Shown here in pieces: positions 32,919 to 41,318 of a stretch of 56,761 bases of DNA. The stretch is from Ancrocorticia sp052089425 (GTDB taxonomy: Bacteria > Actinomycetota > Actinomycetes > Actinomycetales > Actinomycetaceae), in the NCBI RefSeq assembly GCF_052089425.1, contig NZ_JBQCZW010000015.1, positions 1-56,761 of the forward strand, written 5' to 3'. Within the stretch, counting starts at the first letter, position 1. Every line of letters starts with the position of its first letter. The translations under genes and the position numbers were made by a program. Below the pieces are notes generated by a model that saw nothing but the letters and a program-made list of their open reading frames with translations, was not told the origin of the DNA and made no database searches.

Positions 32919-33817
32919 TCGGCGTTACCTTTGCGCTCAGGGGCAATCACCGTGATGACTGAGGAATCGTCCTTCGCGCCATTGCCGCTGGCTTCGGCAA
33001 TCACATAGAGATTCTCCGCTGCGGCAGCGATCGGCGTGGCAACACCAGCTGACCGGGCTGCACCATTGACGATCCCCATATCCTTGGTGAAGATGTCGAT
33101 ACGGCTCTTCACTTCGGCACCGCCCTCGTCGTAGGCTTCCAGCATGCGTGGCCCGCGGTCCCCAAGCATAAAGCTCTGTGCAGCGCCGGCCCCCAGTGTT
33201 TCCAGAGCCACCTTGGCATCAAGGCCAAGCGCATCCGCGAGTGCCAATGCTTCGGCACCCGCGGCAATATGAACGCCGCACAGAAGTTGATTGACTGTCT
33301 TCATTGCTTGGCCATCGCCCGCGTTCTCACCGATACGTACCAGCGTGGAGGCAAGATGATTCAGTGTGTCCAATGCGCTGTTGTATGCCTCATCGCTTGC
33401 ACCAACAACAATCAATAGATCACCCGTACCTGCCCTGACGGGACCGCCAGAAACTGGTGCATCAACAAGGTGAATCCCATGGGCAACTAGTTGTTGACCC
33501 ACCTCGCGTACCGCCTCTATTCCCACTGTGGAGGTCAAGATGATGGTAGCGCTGTCTGGTAGGACGGCCACTACGCCGTCGTCGCCAAAAAGCGCCGAAT
33601 CAAGCTGGACTCGGTTGCGGACGGCCAAAAGAACGATATCTGCGCCGTCGGCGGCGGCACGCGCCGAATCAAACCCGGCCACGCCAGCCTCATTCGCGAG
33701 TGCCACACGATCAGAGGCGATATCGAAGGCGCGAACCTCAAACTTTTCGGCCAGTCTGGTGGACATGGGCAGTCCCATTGCCCCTAGCCCTAGAACTGCA
33801 ATAGTTGGATTACTCAT
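32915..33817 (-). CDS. NAD-binding beta-hydroxyacid dehydrogenase, LtnD-like
   Basis: 300 residues from the ATG at 33815-33817, AGGAG 8 nt upstream. Domains: N-terminal Rossmann fold with AVLGLGAMGLPMSTRLA (about 5-22), the substrate motif DAPVSGGPVRAGTG (about 115-130) and the catalytic Lys in AGDGQAMKTVNQLL, then the helical C-terminal domain. Members include 3-hydroxyisobutyrate, tartronate-semialdehyde and L-threonate (LtnD) dehydrogenases. Next to a four-carbon acid sugar kinase the LtnD-type role, oxidation of a C4 sugar acid at C2, is the best guess. The frame is open upstream inside the kinase gene, but that stretch is not homologous. Confidence 0.88.
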   Translation of the reverse strand: MSNPTIAVLGLGAMGLPMSTRLAEKFEVRAFDIASDRVALANEAGVAGFDSARAAADGADIVLLAVRNRVQLDSALFGDDGVVAVLPDSATIILTSTVGIEAVREVGQQLVAHGIHLVDAPVSGGPVRAGTGDLLIVVGASDEAYNSALDTLNHLASTLVRIGENAGDGQAMKTVNQLLCGVHIAAGAEALALADALGLDAKVALETLGAGAAQSFMLGDRGPRMLEAYDEGGAEVKSRIDIFTKDMGIVNGAARSAGVATPIAAAAENLYVIAEASGNGAKDDSSVITVIAPERKGNAE

Positions 33818-33845
33818 TGGTGATTCTCCTGTGAATTCGTATTTT

Positions 33846-35261
33846 CTAGTTGGAAAGCTTGTCGGCCACATCCGCGAGAGATTGATCGTTGCCCACGTTG
33901 CCCGCGAACACGATGTAGGGAATGCCCTGAGCCGGCCCGGCAATGGGCTCCCACAGGGAAACGATTCCCGGCAGCATCGGCCCGCGCACCATGGCCCGGC
34001 CAATCTCTAGTCCACGGGAAGCCACATCGGATGATGTGATCCCGCCTTTGGCAATGACGAAACGGGGTGGTGCCACGTCAAGGACTCGGCGCACTACCTC
34101 TACCACCGCATCCGAAACAAGGCGCGAAATGCGCAGCGAATCCTCTCCGTCACTCCCTTTAATCAGGGTGCGTGACGTTGATACCACCACGTTTCCGCTG
34201 TTGAGCGCGCTGGCGATCTTCTCCACCAACGCATCGAGGTGAGCTTGCCGGCCCTCCCCCAACACCTTTTCCACATCGATCTCGAACTCCGTTGGGGTGC
34301 GCCGCGCGCGCAAAGCATCGAGCTGGCGGGTTGTCAGTGCCACGTGCGAACCAATAACGATGAGACCACCATTGCCCGACTCGCTAGGACGAATCTCCGC
34401 TACGTCATCGGCGGTCAAAGGATCGATGACGGGCTGGCCGATCATCGCACGTACGAACGGGGGTCCTACCCGGAAGACGAATCGTTTGCCCGCCTGCTCG
34501 GCTGCGAAGATAGCGAGTGCGAGGGCCCTGATGTCCGTTTCTTCCACGCAGTCAGCAACCACCGGTTGTCCGTTGGCTAGGGAATTGAGAACGGCGACGA
34601 CGGCGCCCTGATCAGTTCGAAGCTGGTCAAGACCAATTGAGGCAACACTGTCCTGGGCAATTCGCCCGCGGCTCTTCTCCTCAACCCACTCCTTTAGGTC
34701 CGAGCTCTCGTAGCCGAACGTCGAATCCTTGGCGAACTCTGTTTGGCCAACAGGCACGAAACCATCTGCGTCATTTCCGGCATAGTGAATGCCGCCAACG
34801 GTGATTCGCCCGGCATCCCCAAAGGCTGGTAGAACGATGACGCCGTCAATCGTGATATCCGCTTCTTTGAGCGTTTCGATGATGGTGTCCGGTTCGAGGG
34901 GAAAATGCCCGCGCAGCGTGGAGTCACTGCGCGAAACGAAATCCACCTCGATTCCCAGCTGCTTTGCGGCAGCCAGAGCCGCACCCACAACTTCGCGATT
35001 TCGCTCTGCAGCGTCATCAGGTCCAAGCGAACGCGAGTTCGTCATCACATAGACTGCCGGCGCTCCAGTTTCGAGTGCCCATTGCACGTCACTCTCACTC
35101 CACGAGTTCAGCACTGGAAGGTTGGCCACTGATTGTGTGCCCGTCGGGTCATCATCCAGCACAATCAGTTGCCGCGGCACCGCGCTGCGGGCTTCTTCCA
35201 CCTCCTGTGCGCTCAGTTCGGCTGGAGCGGGATACCGGTTGGTGAGGTCACTTTTCTTCAT
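33846..35261 (-). CDS. Four-carbon acid sugar kinase family protein (DUF1537)
   Basis: 471 residues from the ATG at 35259-35261; a TTG six codons earlier is possible. The N-terminal domain holds the family motif LDDDPTGTQSV (about 34-44) and SRSDSTLRGHFP; the C-terminal ATP-binding domain holds SRTLIKG and FVIAKGGITSSDVASRGLEI. DUF1537 kinases such as OtnK and DtnK phosphorylate 3-oxo-tetronate or threonate. It lies 28 bp upstream of the dehydrogenase gene and 27 bp after the cyclase gene. The exact substrate is not deducible. Confidence 0.9.
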   Translation of the reverse strand: MKKSDLTNRYPAPAELSAQEVEEARSAVPRQLIVLDDDPTGTQSVANLPVLNSWSESDVQWALETGAPAVYVMTNSRSLGPDDAAERNREVVGAALAAAKQLGIEVDFVSRSDSTLRGHFPLEPDTIIETLKEADITIDGVIVLPAFGDAGRITVGGIHYAGNDADGFVPVGQTEFAKDSTFGYESSDLKEWVEEKSRGRIAQDSVASIGLDQLRTDQGAVVAVLNSLANGQPVVADCVEETDIRALALAIFAAEQAGKRFVFRVGPPFVRAMIGQPVIDPLTADDVAEIRPSESGNGGLIVIGSHVALTTRQLDALRARRTPTEFEIDVEKVLGEGRQAHLDALVEKIASALNSGNVVVSTSRTLIKGSDGEDSLRISRLVSDAVVEVVRRVLDVAPPRFVIAKGGITSSDVASRGLEIGRAMVRGPMLPGIVSLWEPIAGPAQGIPYIVFAGNVGNDQSLADVADKLSN

Positions 35262-35288
35262 GACACCGTCTTTCTTCAATTGTTGTGG

Positions 35289-35975
35289 TTAGTCAGCCAG
35301 CTTCGCCATGACATTCACTTGCGCCGAATCTGCTCCTCGCACACGTAGCGGGCCGAGAGTTACGAACTCGATGTGTTTGTCCGCAAGCGGCGCTAAGGTC
35401 ATATCTTCAATGCCCACGATGTAGCGGTCACGGAAGTTCCCAAGCAGTTGCTGGTGCGCGTCTTTTCCGTAGCTGTTGCAAGGGCTGCCAATGGAAAGCC
35501 AGTCCATGCCGATGCACTGAACCTTGTCCGTATTTTCAATAAGCCACCGGCACGTGTCCGGATGTAAAGAGACTCCCCTGTTTTCATAAGTGTCCGGGTC
35601 CGAGTGCTTATAGCGCTCGAATCCGGTGCGGAACAACACCAGCCTCTTGCCTTGAAGGGCGTCCTTGTGCGGTTCCACATCCGAAACCTCGATCACAGAT
35701 GTGGGCGTGCCCTTCTCGGGAAGATCGATAACAAGGACTTCGCTGCCCCCGTATCCCCAGATATTGTCCGGCAGATCGACCATGTCAATTCCGTTTGGAT
35801 TGAAGTGATGCGGCGCGTCCAAGTGCGTTCCAAAGTGGTTGGGCAAGTGAATTATCACTGAGTTGAATGGCTTGGCCGTCTCGGAGATGACTGAGTCTTG
35901 GACAACCTTCACAACGGGTTCACCCGGGTAAGCGTTGTCATTGGGGTCAAGGATGTAGGAAAGATGGACAAACAT
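35289..35975 (-). CDS. Cyclase family protein (kynurenine formamidase-like metal hydrolase)
   Basis: 228 residues from the ATG at 35973-35975; AAGGAG sits 6 nt upstream, inside a slightly longer frame from 35993, so the shorter start is preferred. The metal-binding signature NHFGTHLDAPHHF (about residues 48-60) is intact, and GMDWLSIGSP and the C-terminal acidic/His residues follow. The family hydrolyses formamides, lactones or cyclic amides with Mn or Zn. In this operon a lactonase-type step before oxidation of a sugar acid is plausible but inferred. It is the first structural gene after the probable operator and promoter. Confidence 0.85.
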   Translation of the reverse strand: MFVHLSYILDPNDNAYPGEPVVKVVQDSVISETAKPFNSVIIHLPNHFGTHLDAPHHFNPNGIDMVDLPDNIWGYGGSEVLVIDLPEKGTPTSVIEVSDVEPHKDALQGKRLVLFRTGFERYKHSDPDTYENRGVSLHPDTCRWLIENTDKVQCIGMDWLSIGSPCNSYGKDAHQQLLGNFRDRYIVGIEDMTLAPLADKHIEFVTLGPLRVRGADSAQVNVMAKLAD

Positions 35976-36024
35976 GGGATGCTCCTTTGCCATTGTGTCC
36001 GTGCGTGATACTGACCGCCAGCAC

Positions 36025-36032
36025 CAGATACC
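36025..36032. promoter_or_regulatory. Second GntR operator half-site
   Basis: CAGATACC (GGTATCTG on the minus strand) repeats the half-site of the operator at 36089-36102 in opposite orientation, inside the 5' untranslated region of the catabolic operon. Confidence 0.4.
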
Positions 36033-36088
36033 TCAACTGCTTCGTTGAACCATTTCCAACTGTGATGAGCAGTTAGGACTTAAGTAGT

Positions 36089-36102
36089 GGTATCTGATAT
36101 CC
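36089..36102. promoter_or_regulatory. Probable GntR-type operator overlapping the transcription start
   Basis: GGTATCTGATATCC is a near-palindrome (GATATC-A-GATACC on the minus strand). It begins directly downstream of the -10 element, where repressor binding would block initiation. The adjacent FadR-subfamily regulator is the likely ligand. Confidence 0.5.
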
Positions 36103-36103
36103 G

Positions 36104-36131
36104 ATCATACGCGAACAGCGCGCTGCGTCAA
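36104..36131 (-). promoter_or_regulatory. Promoter of the sugar-acid operon
   Basis: The minus strand reads TTGACG (36126-36131), 16 bp, TATGAT (36104-36109): five of six matches in each hexamer. Transcription would begin near 36097, giving a leader of about 120 nt before the cyclase gene. Confidence 0.7.
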
Positions 36132-36161
36132 CCCCAATATGTGATCTGGCTAATAGAGGAT

Positions 36162-36857
36162 CTACAGAACGTACTGGTTGAGATCTCGTTCAGTTTGGTC
36201 AATGTGGTCAGACATCGCGCTTCGCGCCGTCTCAGGATCCTCGGAACGAAGCGCCACGATGATTTGCCGATGCATGTCGATGGCGTTGATCTGCACTTGA
36301 GGGACGGCGGACGTCTCGCGACGCCTATCTTTCAACAGTTCTTGTAAAGGGTCCAGCAACATTCGTAAGAACGCATTGCCACAGGCATCGAGAATCACGT
36401 CATGAAAAGCAATATCGTGGCGCACAAACTTTTCCACGTCATTGACCTTCTGCGCATCCTTCATGCCGTCGAGTTCAATATCAAGCTGGGCGAGTTCGGA
36501 GGTGGAAATCTGGGTTGCTGCAATGCCGCATGCACCAGTTTCGATCATTCGGCGTAACTGGACCAGCTGAACGGAGGCTTCCGCCCCGCCGATTCGCTGC
36601 TCCACAATTTTGAGCACGGCGCCGATATCAACCCAGTGAGAGACGGGATTGAGCTCGCTTCGCCGTCCCGGAACAGCGCGGACAATTCCCTGCGCTTTCA
36701 TTTTGCTCACTGCTTCGCGGATCGTCAGCCGATTGACATCAAACCTCTGCGCTAGATCAGCCTCCGATGGAATTGCTGCGCCCTCTTCGAGGTTTCCCTC
36801 GGCAATGTCACTGAGCATCTGCGAGATGACTGCATCCACCAAGGATTCCCTGCTCAT
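36162..36857 (-). CDS. GntR-family transcriptional regulator, FadR subfamily
   Basis: 231 residues. The N-terminal winged helix (about 1-72) shows IPSEADLAQRFDVNRLTIREAVSKM, the classic GntR recognition region. The C-terminal FCD domain (about 95-220) has the metal/ligand residues in RHDIAFHDVI, IDMHRQIIVAL and MSDHIDQTE. GGAGG lies 6 nt before the ATG. It lies 30 bp after thiL on the same strand and 186 bp before the cyclase gene. It probably represses the operon and is released by a pathway acid. Confidence 0.92.
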   Translation of the reverse strand: MSRESLVDAVISQMLSDIAEGNLEEGAAIPSEADLAQRFDVNRLTIREAVSKMKAQGIVRAVPGRRSELNPVSHWVDIGAVLKIVEQRIGGAEASVQLVQLRRMIETGACGIAATQISTSELAQLDIELDGMKDAQKVNDVEKFVRHDIAFHDVILDACGNAFLRMLLDPLQELLKDRRRETSAVPQVQINAIDMHRQIIVALRSEDPETARSAMSDHIDQTERDLNQYVL

Positions 36858-36887
36858 GACGCCTCCTACGCTGCCCTAGCACGAAGT

Positions 36888-37931
36888 CTACTCACCAAAG
36901 TGGTCCCAGCCCCCCGCATAATCCACTGGCTTGCCGTCAACGGTAACGAAGCCACCCGTGTGAGCCTCGCGAGTTTGCCCGATACGGCTGAAACCCTCGG
37001 GCAGCGCGAGGGTGTGCGGGCCCCACGCGCGTTCTGCTGGCCGGTCAAGGGTAGCGAGGAATCCGTGATCCTCTCCCCCGGTCAGCACCGCCTTCATCGC
37101 CCATTCCCATGGATCTGACAGGCCGAGCCGGCGCGCCACAGGAATGAGGTCCTCAATATGCTGGGCCAGATAGTTCGATTCAATATCGATCCACACGTTG
37201 GAGGCCTTGGCCATGCGTCTGGCATCTCGAATCAGCCCGTCGGATACATCCATCATTGCCCCGATCCGGTTCTCCCGGCACGCGTCCAGCGCCTGAACTA
37301 GTGGCGGCTTGGGACGTAGGAAATCATCGATGAGTCCAGTTTGCGTTGGAGGGATAACCCCAAGTTCACGGGTGTAGCCGCGTGTGAGCAACTCGAGGCC
37401 CGCGTATCCGCGCCCTAGTTCCCCGCAGTGAATGAGCGCTTGCCCCGGGTGCGCGGCGCTGCGCAACCGTGGCTCGCGCCGCTGAAGATCGCCCATCACA
37501 GTCACGGAGATGGTGAGGAGCTCACTGCCAACTAGGTCCCCGCCGTCGACCCCACAACCAACGTGTCCACAGGCCTCCGCGATGCCGATAGCAAAACTCT
37601 CCACCCACGAAGCGGGAAGATCTCCGGGTAGTCCCATCGATACAACGATGGAACGAGGTGCGGCACCCATGGCCACCGCATCGGCGAGGTTCTGCGTGGC
37701 CGCACGCCAGCCCACGTCCGCGCCACTGGACCAGTCACGGCGAAAGTGGTGGCCTTCCACCAGCATGTCCGTGGAAACGGTGTAGCGGCCATCGGAGGCC
37801 GGTATCACGGCGCTGTCATCTCCGGACGGCACAATCACCCCGTCGGCCTGGGGAAGGTGCGGGGTGATGATGGACAGCAGATCGTCCTCTGTCAGGTCCC
37901 TGACGTACTTACCTGATAATAATGAACGCAC
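36888..37931 (-). CDS. thiL: Thiamine-monophosphate kinase
   Basis: 347 residues, GTG start (no clear ribosome site, start uncertain). AIR-synthase-like fold: SGDDSAVIPASDGRYTVSTDMLVEGHHF with metal-binding Asp residues, NLADAVAMGAAP, GGDLVGS and MMDVSDGLIRDA. Makes thiamine diphosphate from the monophosphate. It lies 14 bp after ddl; thiL next to ddl is conserved in actinobacteria. Confidence 0.95.
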   Translation of the reverse strand: MRSLLSGKYVRDLTEDDLLSIITPHLPQADGVIVPSGDDSAVIPASDGRYTVSTDMLVEGHHFRRDWSSGADVGWRAATQNLADAVAMGAAPRSIVVSMGLPGDLPASWVESFAIGIAEACGHVGCGVDGGDLVGSELLTISVTVMGDLQRREPRLRSAAHPGQALIHCGELGRGYAGLELLTRGYTRELGVIPPTQTGLIDDFLRPKPPLVQALDACRENRIGAMMDVSDGLIRDARRMAKASNVWIDIESNYLAQHIEDLIPVARRLGLSDPWEWAMKAVLTGGEDHGFLATLDRPAERAWGPHTLALPEGFSRIGQTREAHTGGFVTVDGKPVDYAGGWDHFGE

Positions 37932-37945
37932 TGAAACCGGGTTCT

Positions 37946-39043
37946 CTACCGCAGCCCGATCGGACGCTCCAGCGCCAAATCCACGAGTTCGTCAATGAGC
38001 TTCGGGTATTCCAGCCCAGTTTTCTCCCAGAGGACCGGGTACATGGAGAACGCGGTGAAGCCGGGAATCGTGTTGTGTTCATTCACGAATATCTCCCCGG
38101 ATTCCGCTAGGAAGAAATCAACGCGCGTCATTCCCTCACATTCGAAGGCGTCAAACACCTCAACGGCCATCGATTGCATCGACTCGGCAGCTTCGCCGGT
38201 AATGTTGGCGGGAATTTCCATGTGGAAGCCCTCGGTTTCCACATACTTGGTCTCATAGTCATACCATTCGGTATCTAGAGCGATTTCGCCAAGCACCGAG
38301 GCGCGGGCGGAATCATCGCCGTGGCCACCCAACACCGCGCATTCGATCTCACGGCCGGCAACGCCCTGCTCGATGAGCACCTTGGGATCCACGTCCTGCG
38401 CCGTTTTCACAGCCGCGGGAAGGTCCTGCGCGCGCTCCACGCGAGTGATGCCAAGTGACGAGCCAGCACGAGCCGGTTTGACAAACACGGGCCATGTCAA
38501 GGTTTCTTCGGCTTCTTTGATCACGGCGTCACGTTCGTGGCGCCAACGCTTGGAAGTGGCCAAGACGTAAGGGACAACGGGGAGGCTGGCAGCTTCAAGC
38601 ACCACCTTCATGTAGTGCTTGTCCATGCCTGCGGCAGAAGCGAATACTCCGGCACCCACATAGGGCAGGCCCGCAATTTCCAGCAGGCCCTGAATAGTTC
38701 CGTCTTCGCCAAATGGTCCGTGGAGAAGCGGGAAGGCAACATCCACGGCATAGGCATCCACGCGTTCAGTTCCCACGTGGTACACCACGCAGCCATCTTC
38801 ACCAGATCCGATCACCATGCGATCGGGAGATTCCGGGACTTCGCCGTGCGGGCCGGCGGCCTCCAGCTCCTCTGGATCAACTGTGCCTGGAACCCACGTC
38901 CCGTCCTTGCGGATGCCGATCGGCAAGACCTCGTATTTAGCGGGGTCCATTGCGCGCATCACGGATGCGGCTGTCAGGCAGGAGACTGAATGCTCCCCTG
39001 ATGCGCCGCCATAAATGAGTGCGACCCGAATGCGTGCTGTCAT
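37946..39043 (-). CDS. ddl: D-alanine--D-alanine ligase
   Basis: 365 residues from the ATG at 39041-39043 (AAGGGAAGG upstream); the frame is open 19 codons further. ATP-grasp enzyme: IYGGASGEHSVSCLTA at the start, HGPFGEDGTIQGLLEIAGLPYVGAGV, KPARAGSSLGI, and MTRVDFFLAESGEIFVNEHNTIPGFT at the active site. Makes the D-Ala-D-Ala dipeptide for peptidoglycan. It overlaps plsC by 4 nt. The gpsA gene often found between plsC and ddl is missing. Confidence 0.97.
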   Translation of the reverse strand: MTARIRVALIYGGASGEHSVSCLTAASVMRAMDPAKYEVLPIGIRKDGTWVPGTVDPEELEAAGPHGEVPESPDRMVIGSGEDGCVVYHVGTERVDAYAVDVAFPLLHGPFGEDGTIQGLLEIAGLPYVGAGVFASAAGMDKHYMKVVLEAASLPVVPYVLATSKRWRHERDAVIKEAEETLTWPVFVKPARAGSSLGITRVERAQDLPAAVKTAQDVDPKVLIEQGVAGREIECAVLGGHGDDSARASVLGEIALDTEWYDYETKYVETEGFHMEIPANITGEAAESMQSMAVEVFDAFECEGMTRVDFFLAESGEIFVNEHNTIPGFTAFSMYPVLWEKTGLEYPKLIDELVDLALERPIGLR

Positions 39044-39918
39044 TTCTTGCGCCTTCCCTTGTAGTATCGAGTCAATGCTACGCAGCCAAGGACGGCACAT
39101 CCAACGAACCGCATGCGCGCGCCGCGTTTCTTCGCGCGAATCTGGTTGCGTTCATCGATCTTCTTGAAGGGATCCCCATCAACGGCGCGATCCCACCGAG
39201 GTGTGGTGGGAGGCCCCGGCCGCAGCTGCACAAGCTCTGCGGTGATCGCATCCATGACATGATCGGTGGCCTCCACCAACAGGTCATGGGTAATCGGTAT
39301 GCCGCGGAAGGCCGAAAGGTCAACGGGTGCGCCGAATCTGATCCGAATGCTCGCGGATCGCCTGAGCAGCGCCTTCCAGTTGATCTTCCCACACCATTTG
39401 TCGATGAGCTCCTCGTTACCCCAGTGAGCAAAAGGGACAATCACAGCATCCGGGTGCTTGAGGGCAAGGCGAACAGCCCCCGTCTTGGCGCGCATCGGCC
39501 ATTCATCAGGATCGCGAGTAAACGTGGCCTCGGGAAAGATAAGGACGCTGCCGCCGGAATCCAGGACGTCAGAGAGTTCGCCGAGCGAGCCAGTGGAGCT
39601 TCCATTCTTCGGGGTGCTCATAAGCCCTGGGCGGTAGACCGCCACCTGCCCGAGCTGGCGCAGGGCCCAACCCAGAACGGGAATAGTAAACAAATCGGCC
39701 TTGGCCGCCGTGTGCGGAACCACGCCAGCCTCATACAAGACAATGGCCACAACCGGCCCATCGAGGTGCGAGGTGTGGTTGCCCACCACGATCATGGGCG
39801 TGCCGCTGGCACGATGGCCGGCGAGGTTCTCCGTGCCCTCTACCCGCACGGACTGCATCCTATGAACTGCCCAGCGCAGCGGCGGAGCGATGATCCGCAT
39901 GAGCGGCGGCTGGTCCAT
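39040..39918 (-). CDS. plsC: 1-acyl-sn-glycerol-3-phosphate acyltransferase (PlsC family)
   Basis: 292 residues. The acyltransferase motif NHTSHLDG (NHx4D form) is near residue 47, and FPEATFTRDP corresponds to motif III (usually FPEGTRS); VPFAHWGNEEL follows. It adds the second acyl chain to lysophosphatidate at the membrane. The C terminus is basic. It lies 3 bp after murA and overlaps ddl by 4 nt. Confidence 0.92.
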   Translation of the reverse strand: MDQPPLMRIIAPPLRWAVHRMQSVRVEGTENLAGHRASGTPMIVVGNHTSHLDGPVVAIVLYEAGVVPHTAAKADLFTIPVLGWALRQLGQVAVYRPGLMSTPKNGSSTGSLGELSDVLDSGGSVLIFPEATFTRDPDEWPMRAKTGAVRLALKHPDAVIVPFAHWGNEELIDKWCGKINWKALLRRSASIRIRFGAPVDLSAFRGIPITHDLLVEATDHVMDAITAELVQLRPGPPTTPRWDRAVDGDPFKKIDERNQIRAKKRGARMRFVGCAVLGCVALTRYYKGRRKK

Positions 39919-39921
39919 TGG

Positions 39922-41244
39922 CTACGCGATTTTCTCGGCGTTTGCTCCTAGGCAGCCGAGCTTATGCATGAAGTGCTCGTATCCGCGATCGATGATGTCA
40001 ATCCCGGAAATGATGGACGTACCCTCGGCGGCCAGTGCCGCAATGAGGTAGGAGAAACCGCCACGAAGATCGGGGACCTCAACATCAGCGGCCTTCAGCG
40101 GCGTTGGCCCCTGAATCACCGCCGAATGGTAAAAGCTGCGCTGGCCGAAGCGGCACTCCAGCCCTCCCAAGCATTCGCGGTACGTCTGAATGTGGGCACC
40201 CATGTCCATGAGCGCCTTGGTGAAGCCAAACCGGTTCTCGTACACGGTTTCGTGCACGATGGAGATGCCAGCGGCCTGCGTGAGCGCCACTACCAGCGGC
40301 TGCTGCCAGTCCGTCATGAAGCCGGGGTGAACGTCCGTCTGCAGCGGGATGGAATGAAGCTCCCCACCCGGATGCCAGAATCGAATGCCTTCGTCACGAA
40401 CCTCGAAAGAGCCGCCCACCTTGCGGAACACGTTGAGGAAGCTCATCATGTCCTGTTGTTCGGCGCCACGAATCATGATGTCCCCGTGCGTGGCCAGAGC
40501 CGCAGAAGCCCAAGAACCAGCCTCGATACGGTCAGCAAGTGCGGTGTGAGTGTACCCGTGGAGGGAATCCACGCCTTCAATGTTGATCACGCGGTCTGTA
40601 TCCACAGAGATGATCGCGCCCATCTTCTGGAGAACGGCGATCAGATCGTAGATCTCTGGTTCAACGGCGGCGTTGGAGAGCTCCGTGACGCCCTCAGCCA
40701 TGACGGCGGTGAGAAGAGTCTGCTCGGTGGCACCCACCGAGGGATAGGGCAGGTGGACCGGCTTTGCCTTGAGGCCGCGCGGGGCCACGAGGTGCATACC
40801 GCCCTTTTCCTGAACGCGCCGAGCGCCGAAATCTTCCAGCACCTGCATGTGGAAATCAACGGGGCGATCACCGATGTGGCAGCCGCCCAGATCGGGGATG
40901 AACGCCTCGCCGAGGTTATGCAGAAGCGGGCCTGCGAACAGGATCGGGATACGGGAGGAGCCGGCAAGCCGGTCCATCTCCGCAGGATCGTCCGGCAAAG
41001 TGATCCGCCCGGGCGTGATCGCTAGGCGGCCCTCTTCCTGATCGTAATCAACCTCCACGCCGTGCAGGCGCAGCAGATCGGACACAACATCCACATCGCG
41101 GATGAGGGGCACGTTGCGCAGAACAGACGTATCGGATGACAGCAATGCCGCAACCATCGCCTTGGATACGAAGTTCTTCGCACCTCTGACACTGATTTCA
41201 CCGGTGAGTGGTGAACCGCCAACTACACGTAGCTTTGCAGCCAT
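39922..41244 (-). CDS. murA: UDP-N-acetylglucosamine 1-carboxyvinyltransferase
   Basis: 440 residues. The active-site loop is LGGCHIGDRPVDFH with the catalytic Cys, which is the fosfomycin target; since it is Cys and not Asp, sensitivity is expected in principle. GAKNFVSKAMVAALLSSD at the N terminus carries the conserved Lys-Asn pair. First committed step of peptidoglycan synthesis. GAAGGGAC lies before the ATG. It lies downstream of leuD on the same strand. Confidence 0.96.
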   Translation of the reverse strand: MAAKLRVVGGSPLTGEISVRGAKNFVSKAMVAALLSSDTSVLRNVPLIRDVDVVSDLLRLHGVEVDYDQEEGRLAITPGRITLPDDPAEMDRLAGSSRIPILFAGPLLHNLGEAFIPDLGGCHIGDRPVDFHMQVLEDFGARRVQEKGGMHLVAPRGLKAKPVHLPYPSVGATEQTLLTAVMAEGVTELSNAAVEPEIYDLIAVLQKMGAIISVDTDRVINIEGVDSLHGYTHTALADRIEAGSWASAALATHGDIMIRGAEQQDMMSFLNVFRKVGGSFEVRDEGIRFWHPGGELHSIPLQTDVHPGFMTDWQQPLVVALTQAAGISIVHETVYENRFGFTKALMDMGAHIQTYRECLGGLECRFGQRSFYHSAVIQGPTPLKAADVEVPDLRGGFSYLIAALAAEGTSIISGIDIIDRGYEHFMHKLGCLGANAEKIA

Positions 41245-41318
41245 AACCGTCCCTTCAGTTCTGTAACCAGCCTAGACTACATGGCTTGAAGGCGCGCTTG
41301 TATCGGCTGGGTCACCGC

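Noticed and set aside
39964..41025. 353-codon plus-strand ORF
   Set aside because: It is antisense to murA and has low-complexity His/Arg-rich content typical of shadow frames in GC-rich DNA.
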